Assembly (NCBI GenBank): GCA_949361645.1
Contig: OX442415.1
Span: forward strand, 12,282,241-12,346,240
Source of the DNA: Spongilla lacustris
Lineage: Eukaryota; Porifera; Demospongiae; Spongillida; Spongillidae
Length of the DNA: 64,000 nucleotides
Reading direction: 5' to 3'
The notes beneath the pieces were generated by a model. It saw only the letters and a program-made list of their open reading frames with translations. It had not been told where the DNA came from and ran no database searches. Below, piece after piece: positions 12,690 to 26,400 of this stretch. The stretch's first letter is position 1, and every line of letters begins with the position of its first letter. Position numbers and translations under genes: made by a program.

Positions 12690-14185
12690 TATCTATGGGC
12701 TTGAACTTCAATTGGACTGTGAACGAGGGACGCATGTTGGAAGTAAGACTTAGTATTACTATATACATGTAGGCTTGAAACCCCCAAAACGCGAAGGTCG
12801 AGCTGATAGAACGGCTGCTGTGGAGTAGCTACCACGGTGTCACTATACGAGAGTCGAGAGTACCCCGCTCGTTTAGCGGTTAAGATGCACGGGCGATTCC
12901 GTCCCTGCATTTGCATCGCTCTGACGTTTAGCACCACGACTGGCTTGTTTTTGATAACATACTAGAAGTTCTCGTGGAGGTGTGTTAATTTAGGACATTG
13001 CCTTCCACTAAAATTCACATATGCATCGGCGGCGGATATTCCCAGCTGGACTTTCCACTCTGTCCTGTTATGTATATGTATATCGTTGATTAATTGCTAG
13101 CCAAGGTCGCTCGCGCTCACTTCCATAGCAGTCTCGTTTCCAGACCCAATATACGCAGCTGCTCTGCTACGTATACGAGGTGAAGTCTGTCCTGTAGTAT
13201 TTCTTTCCAACTCCGCCGGAATGTCGGTCAAGGTATACAACAAGGATGAACAGCCGTAAACGTACTCGGAGAGTGGTTATAACTTATAAGTAGATCACAT
13301 ACATGCACCTGTCTGTGTAATTTGCCCCTACAAATACTAAGCAATGGCACAGAAAAGGATGCCATGATGCAGCTCTGATATGTCATCAATGAACAGATCG
13401 ATGGCATAGGTAGAACTACATGTATGTATGTACTACCATGCATGTGAAACGTTTACACAAATCACCACATGCCACCACCCTAATTAAATAGGTGACCACA
13501 AAGATGTTGACAGCTACAATGTACTCTGTTAATACCAGCCCTTCTTGAACCTTCCACGATCCACACACACACATACACAACCAATAGATAACCAAATAAA
13601 TACACAGTAACTGTTACATCAATCACCTACATGTATTACATACATCTGCAGAGCCATGTACATATAGCTAGACCACACAAAGCCTTCCATTTGAGTTGGG
13701 TGCTGAAGTGCTTTCACCAGGTACATGTTGGAAGGGTGGCTGGCACAGTCCATGAGATGCAAAACTTTGAGTCCAGTCCTCCCAGGTCCATACCAGGTGG
13801 TCATGTAGGTAAGCCTCCTCTCCTGGCAGACAACTGGTGACTGTCCTGTGTGTACAACCAAACCCTCAGCCTCAGAAGGTAAAGGTGGACAATTGTAGCC
13901 ACTTTAAATTGGTCCTACATCTACATGCATGTAACACGTATTTCCTTCTCAGTTTTATAGACCCTTTACATCTTAACTTAATTTGATTCATATCCCAGTG
14001 GCTGCACTGGGATGCACTATCAAATTCCTTATCTCTAGGAAGAAGGGCCTGTATTATCTTTCCTTAAAACTGTCCCAACCAAAGCTTACTCTTGTTCCAC
14101 AAGGATATCTCCCATCCATGCATCTTCACAAGGCTCTCTCCTCTACCTCCACAAGGCTATCTCACAAGACTACCTCCCTCCACCC
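12690..14185. repeat. Segmental duplication 1, copy 2
   Basis: This is the same series of unique phrases as 2940-5400 in the same orientation. It lacks the 3358-3810 foldback, most of the CA tract and the expanded minisatellite. It therefore shows the pre-insertion state of the duplicated segment. No gene is identified in it. Confidence 0.75.
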
Positions 14186-14195
14186 AGAGCAGTGT

Positions 14196-14399
<204 letters not shown>

Positions 14400-14707
14400 A
14401 TATATGTATCACATGACACCTATATGGAATCACATGTTCATGTGCTTTATGAGGTAGTATAGGGAAATCCACACACCTGGGATATGAGGGCAGTTACAGC
14501 CAGTTAGTGGTGGATCACGGAAGACCTTTTAATGAGAAGGTGTTGCCATAGAGAGGGTTCATCTGGAGGATCGTTGTCAGCTCATACAGGAAACCACTCA
14601 GTACGAGAAGATCGCGCGCTGACTACATCCGCCATTGGCCTAAAAAGAATAGTTACGTAGTAAAATCATTGCCTTGCACATGATAATATTATTGGGCACA
14701 TATCCTT

Positions 14708-14907
14708 NNNNNNNNNNNNNNNNNNNNNNNNNNNNNNNNNNNNNNNNNNNNNNNNNNNNNNNNNNNNNNNNNNNNNNNNNNNNNNNNNNNNNNNNNNNNN
14801 NNNNNNNNNNNNNNNNNNNNNNNNNNNNNNNNNNNNNNNNNNNNNNNNNNNNNNNNNNNNNNNNNNNNNNNNNNNNNNNNNNNNNNNNNNNNNNNNNNNN
14901 NNNNNNN
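14708..14907. other. Assembly gap, exactly 200 N
   Basis: Two hundred undetermined bases directly abut the 24-bp satellite. The round length suggests a scaffolding placeholder, so the real distance and the real satellite length are unknown. Confidence 0.99.
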
Positions 14908-17900
14908 TACATGCTACAGTATGTGTACTACTACATGCTACAGTATGTGTACTAACATGTACAGTATGTGTACTACTACATGCTACAGTATGTGTACTAC
15001 TACATGCTACAGTATGTGTACTACTACATGCTACAGTATGTGTACTACTACATGCTACAGTATGTGTACTACTACATGCTACAGTATGTGTACTACTACA
15101 TGCTACAGTATGTGTACTACTACATGCTACAGTATGTGTACTACTACATGCTACAGTATGTGTACTACTACATGCTACAGTATGTGTACTACTACATGCT
15201 ACAGTATGTGTACTACTGCATGCTACAGTATGTGTACTACTACATGCTACAGTATGTGTACTACTACATGCTACAGTATGTGTACTACTACATGCTACAG
15301 TATGTGTACTACTACATGCTACAGTATGTGTACTACTACATGCTACAGTATGTGTACTACTACATGCTACAGTATGTGTACTACTACATGCTACAGTATG
15401 TGTACTACTACATGCTACAGTATGTGTACTACTACATGCTACAGTATGTGTACTACTACATGCTACAGTATGTGTACTACTACATGCTACAGTATGTGTA
15501 CTACTACATGCTACAGTATGTGTACTACTACATGCTACAGTATGTGTACTACTACATGCTACAGTATGTGTACTACTACATGCTACAGTATGTGTACTAC
15601 TACATGCTACAGTATGTGTACTACTACATGCTACAGTATGTGTACTACTACATGCTACAGTATGTGTACTACTACATGCTACAGTATGTGTACTACTACA
15701 TGCTACAGTATGTGTACTACTACATGCTACAGTATGTGTACTACTACATGCTACAGTATGTGTACTACTACATGCTACAGTATGTGTACTACTACATGCT
15801 ACAGTATGTGTACTACTACATGCTACAGTATGTGTACTACTACATGCTACAGTATGTGTACTACTACATGCTACAGTATGTGTACTACTACATGCTACAG
15901 TATGTGTACTACTACATGCTACAGTATGTGTACTACTACATGCTACAGTATGTGTACTACTACATGCTACAGTATGTGTACTACTACATGCTACAGTATG
16001 TGTACTACTACATGCTACAGTATGTGTACTACTACATGCTACAGTATGTGTACTACTACATGCTACAGTATGTGTACTACTACATGCTACAGTATGTGTA
16101 CTACTACATGCTACAGTATGTGTACTACTACATGCTACAGTATGTGTACTACTACATGCTACAGTATGTGTACTACTACATGCTACAGTATGTGTACTAC
16201 TACATGCTACAGTATGTGTACTACTACATGCTACAGTATGTGTACTACTACATGCTACAGTATGTGTACTACTACATGCTACAGTATGTGTACTACTACA
16301 TGCTACAGTATGTGTACTACTACATGCTACAGTATGTGTACTACTACATGCTACAGTATGTGTACTACTACATGCTACAGTATGTGTACTACTACATGCT
16401 ACAGTATGTGTACTACTACATGCTACAGTATGTGTACTACTACATGCTACAGTATGTGTACTACTACATGCTACAGTATGTGTACTACTACATGCTACAG
16501 TATGTGTACTACTACATGCTACAGTATGTGTACTACTACATGCTACAGTATGTGTACTACTACATGCTACAGTATGTGTACTACTACATGCTACAGTATG
16601 TGTACTACTACATGCTACAGTATGTGTACTACACTTACTACATGCTACAGTATGTGTACTACTACATGCTACAGTATGTGTACTACTACATGCTACAGTA
16701 TGTGTACTACTACATGCTACAGTATGTGTACTACTACATGCTACAGTATGTGTACTACTACATGCTACAGTATGTGTACTACTACATGCTACAGTATGTG
16801 TACTACTACATGCTACAGTATGTGTACTACTACATGCTACAGTATGTGTACTACTACATGCTACAGTATGTGTACTACTACATGCTACAGTATGTGTACT
16901 ACTACATGCTACAGTATGTGTACTACTACATGCTACAGTATGTGTACTACTACATGCTACAGTATGTGTACTACTACATGCTACAGTATGTGTACTACTA
17001 ACATGCTACAGTATGTGTACTACTACATGCTACAGTATGTGTACTACTACATGCTACAGTATGTGTACTACTACATGCTACAGTATGTGTACTACTACAT
17101 GCTACAGTATGTGTACTACTACATGCTACAGTATGTGTACTACTACATGCTACAGTATGTGTACTACTACATGCTACAGTATGTGTACTACTAGCATGCT
17201 ACAGTATGTGTACTACTACATGCTACAGTATGTGTACTACTACATGCTACAGTATGTGTACTACTACATGCTACAGTATGTGTACTACTACATGCTACAG
17301 TATGTGTACTACTACATGCTACAGTATGTGTACTACTACATGCTACAGTATGTGTACTACTACATGCTACAGTATGTGTACTACTACATGCTACAGTATG
17401 TGTACTACTACATGCTACAGTATGTGTACTACTACATGCTACAGTATGTGTACTACTACATGCTACAGTATGTGTACTACTACATGCTACAGTATGTGTA
17501 CTACTACATGCTACAGTATGTGTACTACTACATGCTACAGTATGTGTACTACTACATGCTACAGTATGTGTACTACTACATGCTACAGTATGTGTACTAC
17601 TACATGCTACAGTATGTGTACTACTACATGCTACAGTATGTGTACTACTTACATGCTACAGTATGTGTACTACTACATGCTACAGTATGTGTACTAACTA
17701 CATGCTACAGTATGTGTACTACTACATGCTACAGTATGTGTACTACTACATGCTACAGTATGTGTACTACTACATGCTACAGTATGTGTACTACTACATG
17801 CTACAGTATGTGTACTACTACATGCTACAGTATGTGTACTACTACATGCTACAGTATGTGTACTACTACATGCTACAGTATGTGTACTACTACATGCTAC

Positions 17901-20046
17901 AGTATGTGTACTACTACATGCTACAGTATGTGTACTACTACATGCTACAGTATGTGTACTACTACATGCTACAGTATGTGTACTACTACATGCTACAGTA
18001 TGTGTACTACTACATGCTACAGTATGTGTACTACTACATGCTACAGTATGTGTACTACTACATGCTACAGTATGTGTACTACTACATGCTACAGTATGTG
18101 TACTACTACATGCTACAGTATGTGTACTACTACATGCTACAGTATGTGTACTACTACATGCTACAGTATGTGTACTACTACATGCTACAGTATGTGTACT
18201 ACTACATGCTACAGTATGTGTACTACTACATGCTACAGTATGTGTACTACTACATGCTACAGTATGTGTACTACTACATGCTACAGTATGTGTACTACTA
18301 CATGCTACAGTATGTGTACTACTACATGCTACAGTATGTGTACTACTACATGCTACAGTATGTGTACTACTACATGCTACAGTATGTGTACTACTACATG
18401 CTACAGTATGTGTACTACTACATGCTACAGTATGTGTACTACTACATGCTACAGTATGTGTACTACTACATGCTACAGTATGTGTACTACTACATGCTAC
18501 AGTATGTGTACTACTACTTGCTACAGTATGTGTACTACTACATGCTACAGTATGTGTACTACTACATGCTACAGTATGTGTACTACTACATGCTACAGTA
18601 TGTGTACTACTGCATGTTACAGTATGTGTACTACTACATGTTACAGTATGTGTACTACTACATGCTACAGTATGTGTACTACTACATGCTACAGTATGTG
18701 TACTACTGCATGTTACAGTATGTGTACTACTACATGTTACAGTATGTGTACTACTACATGCTACAGTATGTGTACTACTACATGCTACAGTATGTGTACT
18801 ACTACATGCTACAGTATGTGTACTACTACATGTTACAGTATGTGTACTACTACATGCTACAGTATGTATACTACTACATGCTACAGTATGTGTACTACTA
18901 CATGCTACAGTATGTGTACTACTACATGCTACAGTATGTGTACTACTACATGTTACAGTATGTGTACTACTACATGCTACAGTATGTGTACTACTACATG
19001 TTACAGTATGTGTACTACTGCATGTTACAGTATGTGTACTACTACATGCTACAGTATGTGTACTACTACATGCTACAGTATGTGTACTACTACATGCTAC
19101 AGTATGTGTACTACTACATGCTACAGTATGTGTACTACTACATGCTACAGTATGTGTACTACTACATGTTACAGTATGTGTACTACTACATGCTACAGTA
19201 TGTGTACTACTACATGTTACAGTATGTGTACTACTGCATGTTACAGTATGTGTACTACTACATGCTACAGTATGTGTACTACTACATGCTACAGTATGTG
19301 TACTACTACATGCTACAGTATGTGTACTACTACATGCTACAGTATGTGTACTACTACATGCTACAGTATGTGTACTACTACATGCTACAGTATGTGTACT
19401 ACTACATGCTACAGTATGTGTACTACTACATGTTACAGTATGTGTACTACTACATGCTACAGTATGTGTACTACTACATGCTACAGTATGTGTACTACTA
19501 CATGCTACAGTATGTGTACTACTACATGCTACAGTATGTGTACTACTGCATGCTACAGTATGTGTACTACTACATGCTACAGTATGTGTACTACTGCATG
19601 CTACAGTATGTGTACTACTACATGCTACAGTATGTGTACTACTACATGTTACAGTATGTGTACTACTGCATGCTACAGTATGTGTACTACTACATGCTAC
19701 AGTATGTGTACTACTACATGCTACAGTATGTGTACTACTACATGCTACAGTATGTGTACTACTGCATGCTACAGTATGTGTACTACTGCATGCTACAGTA
19801 TGTGTACTACTACATGCTACAGTATGTGTACTACTACATGCTACAGTATGTGTACTACTACATGCTACAGTATGTGTACTACTACATGCTACAGTATGTG
19901 TACTACTACATGCTACAGTATGTGTACTACTACATGCTACAGTATGTGTACTACTACATGCTACAGTATGTGTACTACTACATGCTACAGTATGTGTACT
20001 ACTACATGCTACAGTATGTGTACTACTACATGCTACAGTATGTGTA
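14908..20046. repeat. 24-bp satellite array, ~214 units, truncated by a gap
   Basis: The unit is 24 bp and contains TACATGCTACAGTATGTGTA plus 'ctac'. Most units between 15000 and 18500 are identical. Length disruptions occur near 14955, 16631, 16998, 17192, 17649 and 17696. From about 18600 to 19800, units with c-to-t ('catgttac') and a-to-g ('ctgcatg') changes are interspersed, giving a more diverged zone. Because 24 is divisible by three and the unit has no stop in two plus-strand frames, very long frames rich in MCTTTCYS or YYMLQYVY appear. These are not genes. The left edge is lost in the N gap. Confidence 0.97.
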
Positions 20047-20508
20047 GCAACGTATTTGCGGAGACTTTGTTTTGACTTCTAATCATGTATGTTGCAGTGG
20101 TTAGCAATTCTAAAAATAAAAAAATCAAATATCCAAGCTCTCTGGCATACATGTACCTCATGCAAAATGTTTTCTGTTGCCATTCAGAGGGGGAATGCTG
20201 CATCTGTTTTGGGAACTTTGCCTCCAACCGTCTCCTACATGTGTATTATGGAAATTATACATTCATAAATATATTATATACCTATGTTATTTAGCATGAA
20301 CTTGCTAAATGTAGGTATGTTGTATAATATCTAATGTAGTAAATAATGTACACCTTTGTGGCCTTAAGATGTATTTAGTTTTGTTTTGAGTAAGGTTTGA
20401 CATCAGCTGTTTGAAAAGTCCCCTGCATTAAGCTTACAAATGCTGCACTCCTATAGAAAAGTATTTCTATTTATTGCCCACCTATCACATGTCTTACTTA
20501 TGTGGCAG

Positions 20509-21056
20509 TGGTATGTTTTGATGCCAAGATCAACTTTGATGACAACGCCAAGTTCAGGCAGAAGGAGATCTTTGATCAGGAGGACACAGCAGAGAGTGAC
20601 CCCAGGGAGGTGGAGGCAACCAAGTACAACCTCAGCTACATCGGGATGACAGGGAACATTGGGTGCTTAGGTACAACATTCCCTTCCTCCCTCCTCCCTC
20701 CTCCCCCTCCTCCCTCCTCCCCCCCCCCCCCGCCCCCCGCATTTAAGGTTGGATGTGTCGTTGGGAAAATGGGCATGTTCATACTTTTAGGCAGAGGGGG
20801 GAAACCTGGCCCTGATTTTAGAATTTTCAGGATGGTGTTTATAACTCCATCCCCCCCCCCCCCCCCCCCTTTCCCTCGGTTAAATATATTGAAATATGAA
20901 ATGTGTCTACCTTCAGCAAAACAGTAATGATATTTTGGTGTTCTGCAATGACCACTAGTGCTGGCTGGCCCCAGGGATGGCAGACATAGGCCACCATAGT
21001 AGCGTCTACATGTACATGGGCGGGGGATTGGGGGGGGGGGGGGGGAAGCCATGTTC

Positions 21057-21093
<37 letters not shown>

Positions 21094-22548
21094 TATAAAT
21101 GTGTGTTGTGTGTGTGTGTGTGTGTGTATGTGTGTGTGTATTATAAATGTGTGTTGTGTGTGTGTATTATAAATGTGTGTTGTGTGTGTGTATTATAAAT
21201 GTGTGTTGTGTGTGTGGATTATAAATGTGTGTTGTGTGTGTGTGTGTGTGTGTGTATTATAAATGTGTGTTGTGTGTGTGGATTATAAATGTGTGTTGTG
21301 TGTGTTGTGTGTGTGTGTGTATTATAAATGTGTGTTGTGTGTGTGGATTATAAATGTGTGTTGTGTGTGTTGTGTGTGTGTGTGGATTATAAATGTGTGT
21401 TGTGTGTGTGGATTATAAATGTGTGTTGTGTGTGTTGTGTGTGTGTGTGTGTTATACATGTGTGTTGTGTGTGTGGATTATAAATGTGTGTTGTGTGTGT
21501 TGTGTGTGTGTGTGTGGATTATAAATGTGTGTTGTGTGTGTGTGGATTATAAATGTGTGTTGTGTGTGTTGTGTGTGTGTGTGTGTGTTATACATGTGTG
21601 TTGTGTGTGTTGTGTGTGTGTGTGTGTATTATAAATGTGTGTTGTGTTGTGTGTGTGTGTGTATTATAAATGTGTGTTGTGTGTGTTGTGTGTGTGTGTG
21701 TATTATAAATATGTGTTGTGTGTGTGTGTGTGAGCAATACTTTGGAGTGGAACTTGGGGGGCAGTGGCTTTGGTGATGACGACGTTGCCATTTTATGATT
21801 GTTTTTTATTATTATTAATAGTGAATGGTGCCGGCCTTGCCATGGCAACCATGGACATCATCAAGCTGCACAAGGGAGAGCCGGCCAACTTCCTGGATGT
21901 GGGGGGAGGAGCCAGTGAGGACCAAGTGAAGCAGGCATTCAGGATCCTCACTGTGGACCCGCAGGTACTGGATCTGGGGAGCTGCAAATATTTGGGTCTG
22001 GGGACATGTAGGTGTGGGAATTAAACAGGATGGTGGCAATAGCCCATTAGTGGTGCAAACTACATGTACGTATACTTCCAAAATACGACATACAGTTGTA
22101 TATGGCTCTGCATGTTTATGTATATCGTAATGGTTGTCACTGCTGGTTGGCCTGGGTACCAGTATCATATCCTTATTTCCCTTCATTCCCTCCAGGTGAA
22201 GGCCATACTGGTGAACATCTTTGGTGGTATTGTCAACTGTGCCACCATAGCCAATGGAATCATCAAGGCATGCAAAGAGACCAAGCTTTCCTTACCCCTG
22301 ATAGTGAGGTTGGAAGGTGAGTGACCTTTGACCCCTATGCAGGGCACACCCTTTTCCTAATAATGTCCACAACTTCCTACACCCCTACACCTCCACCCCT
22401 GGCACACCCCTACACCCCACCCCTACACCTCCACACTTCAGGTACCAATGTGGAGAAGGCACGAGAGATCCTGAGGAGCAGTGGACTGGCCATCACACCT
22501 GCGTCTGACCTCACAGATGCAGCAAAGAAGGCTGTAGCCAGCTTGTAG
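20509..22548 (+). CDS. SUCLG2: Succinyl-CoA ligase [GDP-forming] beta subunit, last four exons
   Basis: The enzyme subunit binds succinyl-CoA and GTP/GDP in the mitochondrial citric acid cycle. Four exons join cleanly: 20509-20670, 21822-21964, 22196-22316 and 22442-22548, all with AG/GT borders and matching phases, giving the C-terminal 178 residues. Visible conserved stretches are [56 protein letters not shown] and [12 protein letters not shown], ending [21 protein letters not shown] and the short tail match the GTP-specific subunit better than the ATP-specific one. The N-terminal ATP-grasp part is absent. Nothing upstream to 14.7 kb matches it, and the satellite and N gap lie directly 5'. 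The missing exons are either across the gap or misplaced in the assembly. The first intron contains C-rich tracts and a GT-based repeat. No lesion is seen in the four exons. Confidence 0.93.
21058..21735. repeat. Intronic GT repeat with TATTATAAATGTGTGTTG units
   Basis: GT runs alternate with the phrase 'attataaatgtgtgttgtgt' about 17 times, giving an irregular higher-order minisatellite inside the SUCLG2 intron. Cys-Val rich frames through it are artefacts. Confidence 0.9.
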
Positions 22549-24701
22549 ACTACTCCACCAATAGGCACCATTTTATTGTTGTCGTTGTTTCGATACTAAA
22601 TTAACTATTAATATATACATGTAGTTCTGATGGACACGTGATATTGCATGTTGCCTGCTTGAGCGTTAGTTGGAATCTCATTAGATCCCACTGCCTACTT
22701 GATCTAAGGCCATGCACCTCTTTCGGAAGTGACTAGTCATCAGCATAACCTCTGTACACCATAACATCACATTGGTAGCCAAGTTTGCAGAAAACAAAAG
22801 TAAGGGTCTTGTGTAGATCAATGAGCACCCCCTTTTGGATGACCCATGGGTTGTGTGAAGTGTATATATGTTTTGCTAGCTCGGCTTGCCATAAAGACAA
22901 GGCCCAAGCTATATATAAGAATATATTGAATCAGGATCAATAAGATCACCAAGAACTGCCATGATTCCTGGGCTACATACATTGAATGAATTTTTGAGGG
23001 GTGTGGTCGGGAGTGGGCGTGTTCACGTATGCGGAGATTTTAGACTCGTCCCCATGCAGACCGGCAGCGGATGGATTACATCACCGCTACGCGAAAAGTG
23101 CGCCTGTCCACAATTGAGAAGTGGGTCTGGTGAATTCTTCAATTCTGTTCCGTTGCTCCAGAATGTTGGGGCACCAATCAAATTTGAGGTATGCATATTT
23201 TAATTATTGCACGAAAATATTGGTAAGGCCATTCAAACTTGATTAGTTGTTTTTTGAACTTATTATAAAATGGGGTCGGTCGGACGGTAATTACTATACC
23301 CGCAATTCTGTATTTTGCAATAATCAGACTTTTAGGACTGGTTCACTGAGGAAGCATACTGAAGTAATACAACAGCAACCTTGATCATTTGTGCAGTAGG
23401 TGTGGTTAGATCGGCAATCACATCCATGCTATATTTCTCTTTATGGCTGGACATCTAGACTAGGACACACACTGTGGTGCTCTTTCGTAATGCGCTACCT
23501 TCATCCTCTTATTGACCTTGCATCCAGTCATTGAAATGGACATGTATGTCATCAGTGCCCTATTCCTCCACTAACCAAACCATATATTAATCACAAAACA
23601 ACTTTTAGGTGTGCATCTCATTAAAATCCCTACCTGTGTGTGTATTTGAGCCTGCATCAAACAACGCCAGATGGTGCTGCACCTTTGCCTTAAATACAAT
23701 ATTACACCATAAGATACCCATGGGCACATATAACCTGTGCTTACTTACATGCGACGAATGAACCATTTTCCCTTCGTTTTTACACCACTATTGCCTTCCA
23801 TTCTAGTACACCAAATAACTTTCTCAGTGAGAGCATTTTTATCATACATAAAAGCAGGTGATACAGTTCTCAACCTTGGGCAACTACATAACTTTGAACT
23901 AAGGCTTTTCTTGCCGGTTATGTGTATTTAACACGTGTACACTAACATTTATTACTCACCACATGACAAGAAGTACTTGCCAGCTGCGGAGATAAGGTCA
24001 CATGTGAATGATTTTTTATTTATTGTAAATTTACCGGTAATGTACAAATCAATCATTGGTGAAATTTTACTTCAATTCATTGCTACCGCCACATGTAGCT
24101 AACAGTTTTATGATCTATAGACCTTTGATTAATTTGGGGCATGGATCATATGTCCCTGGTGATCAAAGCTGGAGGAGATACAGTTGTCATTGGCCATCAC
24201 ATTAAAAGGTGCAGTCATCTTCATCTGCAGCTACTGACATTGGACTGATCACATCTCCATTAGGTAGGTGCCTTCAAATATTTGAACCAGGTTGTTGTCC
24301 CTGCTTGTTCTCCAAATCCACAAGCACTCCAGATGAGTCCTTGCAATTTCCCTGACCCGATCCTCATAATACCAAAATGATGAAGGAACTTTTAGCTCCT
24401 GAATGCAATAACTCCAATGCAGCATTATGAAACTTACCACTTTTGTTATTTGATTGGGTCACAATTCTTTTAGAGGAATTCATGAGATGACAAAATTCCT
24501 ATATGCCCCTTGCAACTGGGAGAAGCGATAACTAATACATCGTGATCACTACAACTGATACATAAAATTGAAATTATTAAAGTTGATTTAATATCTGTAT
24601 GCAAAATAGTACACCAAATTAGAACTTTTACATTATAAAGAAATCAAATAAAGTTTTCCTATAGTAATTACCAACACTCCAGCTATATTTCATATATTCA
24701 A
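22549..24701. other. Intergenic region between convergent SUCLG2 and chitin synthase
   Basis: The two genes end toward each other. No further gene is recognised. Around 23770-23850 lies a diverged single arm of the 1255-1525 foldback family. From about 23890 onward the sequence is duplicated at 52880-53025 and 54840-55260. A minus-strand stretch at 24290-24398 is shared with the duplicate copy, but its reading frame differs between the two, so I do not call it coding. Confidence 0.5.
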
Positions 24702-26400
24702 TTAGGCTACATCCTCAGAGCTAACAACCTCAGCTGTTCCGCTACGAGCCACATAATGTGTCAGAGTAATGCACCTGTGAATGATCATGGCAGAGAATTG
24801 GACCAGCAAGATGACCATGTACATTGTAGATAAACAGGAAGAGGAGGGTCAAGGTCTGGTCGGGTATTTTGTAGGTGTCATTTATGTGTATCTTGAGGGT
24901 CAGCAGGACAATGATCCACACAACGTTGATGAAAAGCATGCCACACATAACTAAGTTGCGAAGCACTTTGAGCTTCTTCCTGAGGTGAGTGTCTGACATG
25001 AAGATGGCCTTCTGTGGCTTCAGTTTGGATCTTTCAGAACATAACTGCTCCTTCCAGAATTCCCACTCTCTCTCCATCATCTTGCACAGTCTCATGTGAT
25101 CTATTCTGCTTTTGGTCATTCTTATCAGAAACTCCACTAGAAAGTAAAGCAAAATGAATTTCATAGGACACACAGTTTACAATCTATAAGCCCTTTGAAA
25201 TTAGTGTATGTACTATTATTTTGTAGACAATGTGGCATAAAAAGAAACAAAAAATGCTTTGAAAAAATACACATATTTAGCAATTTTGTAGTGCATTTAA
25301 TCTTACTCAATATACAACCAAAATATGCTCTGTATTGTTCTTTCTTTTTCAACCACACTTGCCTGCAAACCTTGTATATATGTACCACTAACCTTCTAGA
25401 CAGTGAGCTTGCGTTGTTTTAAAATACTTGTTCCAATTAGCTTTTTAGATTAGATAACTTATTGTTTAATCACTTTAAAAATCATTATAGTGTGTGGTCA
25501 CAGATATGCATGTACATGTACAGCTATAGTCAACACTGAGGTTTAGTTCCATCTGTTACACAAGACTACAATTTAGCAATGTTACGTTTATGACTTTAGA
25601 ACTTTCGCAGTCGTATAATTAACTAGGCCAAAATGCGGTAGCAACATTGACCAACATTTACATGTTCTATTGAAGTCTGAACCTACTTCTGAATTCTCTT
25701 GCCTTAAGTATGTATAGCTGATTATTGACTCCTCATATACACGCTGTATCTGTCATGCTTTTTTCCAATGATTTCTGCACAACGGAATTCTCATTTTGGA
25801 AAGCATGCACTGAGGTGACCATTTCAGTCTCTCTAATGCGACAAGATATTGATGACTTCATTAGTAGCCATATATATATATAATTCAAAACTTTATGCAT
25901 TTGATTACATGTACAATTTTATGAAAAACTAAACCATAGAGGATTTCAACTGAGGATTAGACTAAAAAGTGAAGGTTTATTTTTCACACGCCAAACAGTT
26001 ATGCCTATATCATATCGTCATTTACAATGCATTACACACACGTGCCTGTAGTGGGGTAGGTTAACTTTTCCTGTCCTGCATGTATCCGCTGTAGGTGGGC
26101 TGAAAGAAAAAGCAAAAATATTGCAAGCAGCATTACATTATTGCAGTTAATATTACATAATGCCGTAGGTCATGATTTGGAGCCAATATTCATGACATCG
26201 TATTGTATATGACTATTTTTCCTTATCATTCAAACTTTGTTTCGTTGTATCATTTACGGTGAATATTTTTATTAACTTATTTCTACAAAACGTGATGCTT
26301 CCAAAATGAATTAGCTTGGGGCTATCTAAATGATCAATTGTGTCCCCAGCTCCAGTATGTTGCAGGGGCAGACAGTAGACACCCACTTGTCACCACCTCC
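23890..26400. repeat. Segmental duplication 3, copy A (chitin synthase tail)
   Basis: The segment matches 52880-57060 in direct orientation, covering the chitin synthase last exon, its preceding intron and downstream sequence. The other copy is split by a gypsy fragment. Part of it (about 26020-26360) also matches 32890-33250. Confidence 0.8.

Noticed and set aside
12855..12910. tRNA-like phrase 'gtttagcggttaagatgc' (diverged at 3050)
   Set aside because: No T arm or acceptor stem fits. A SINE head is possible but unsupported.
14640..14955. Frames running through N runs (also 43724-44113)
   Set aside because: The translated residues are unknown bases, so there is no evidence for coding.
14908..20046. 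CRISPR-like regular repeats
   Set aside because: Units are contiguous 24-bp copies with no unique spacers, in a eukaryotic genome.
14921..20075. Very long frames of MCTTTCYS or YYMLQYVY repeats, up to about 1000 codons
   Set aside because: They are produced by a 24-bp satellite whose length is a multiple of three. Several frames are open at once and frame-changing junctions are tolerated.
24249..24440. Possible extra 3' exon of chitin synthase with YYEDRVRE
   Set aside because: The natural C-terminus and stop lie upstream at 24702. The frame is not shared with the duplicate copy and the splice phase does not fit.
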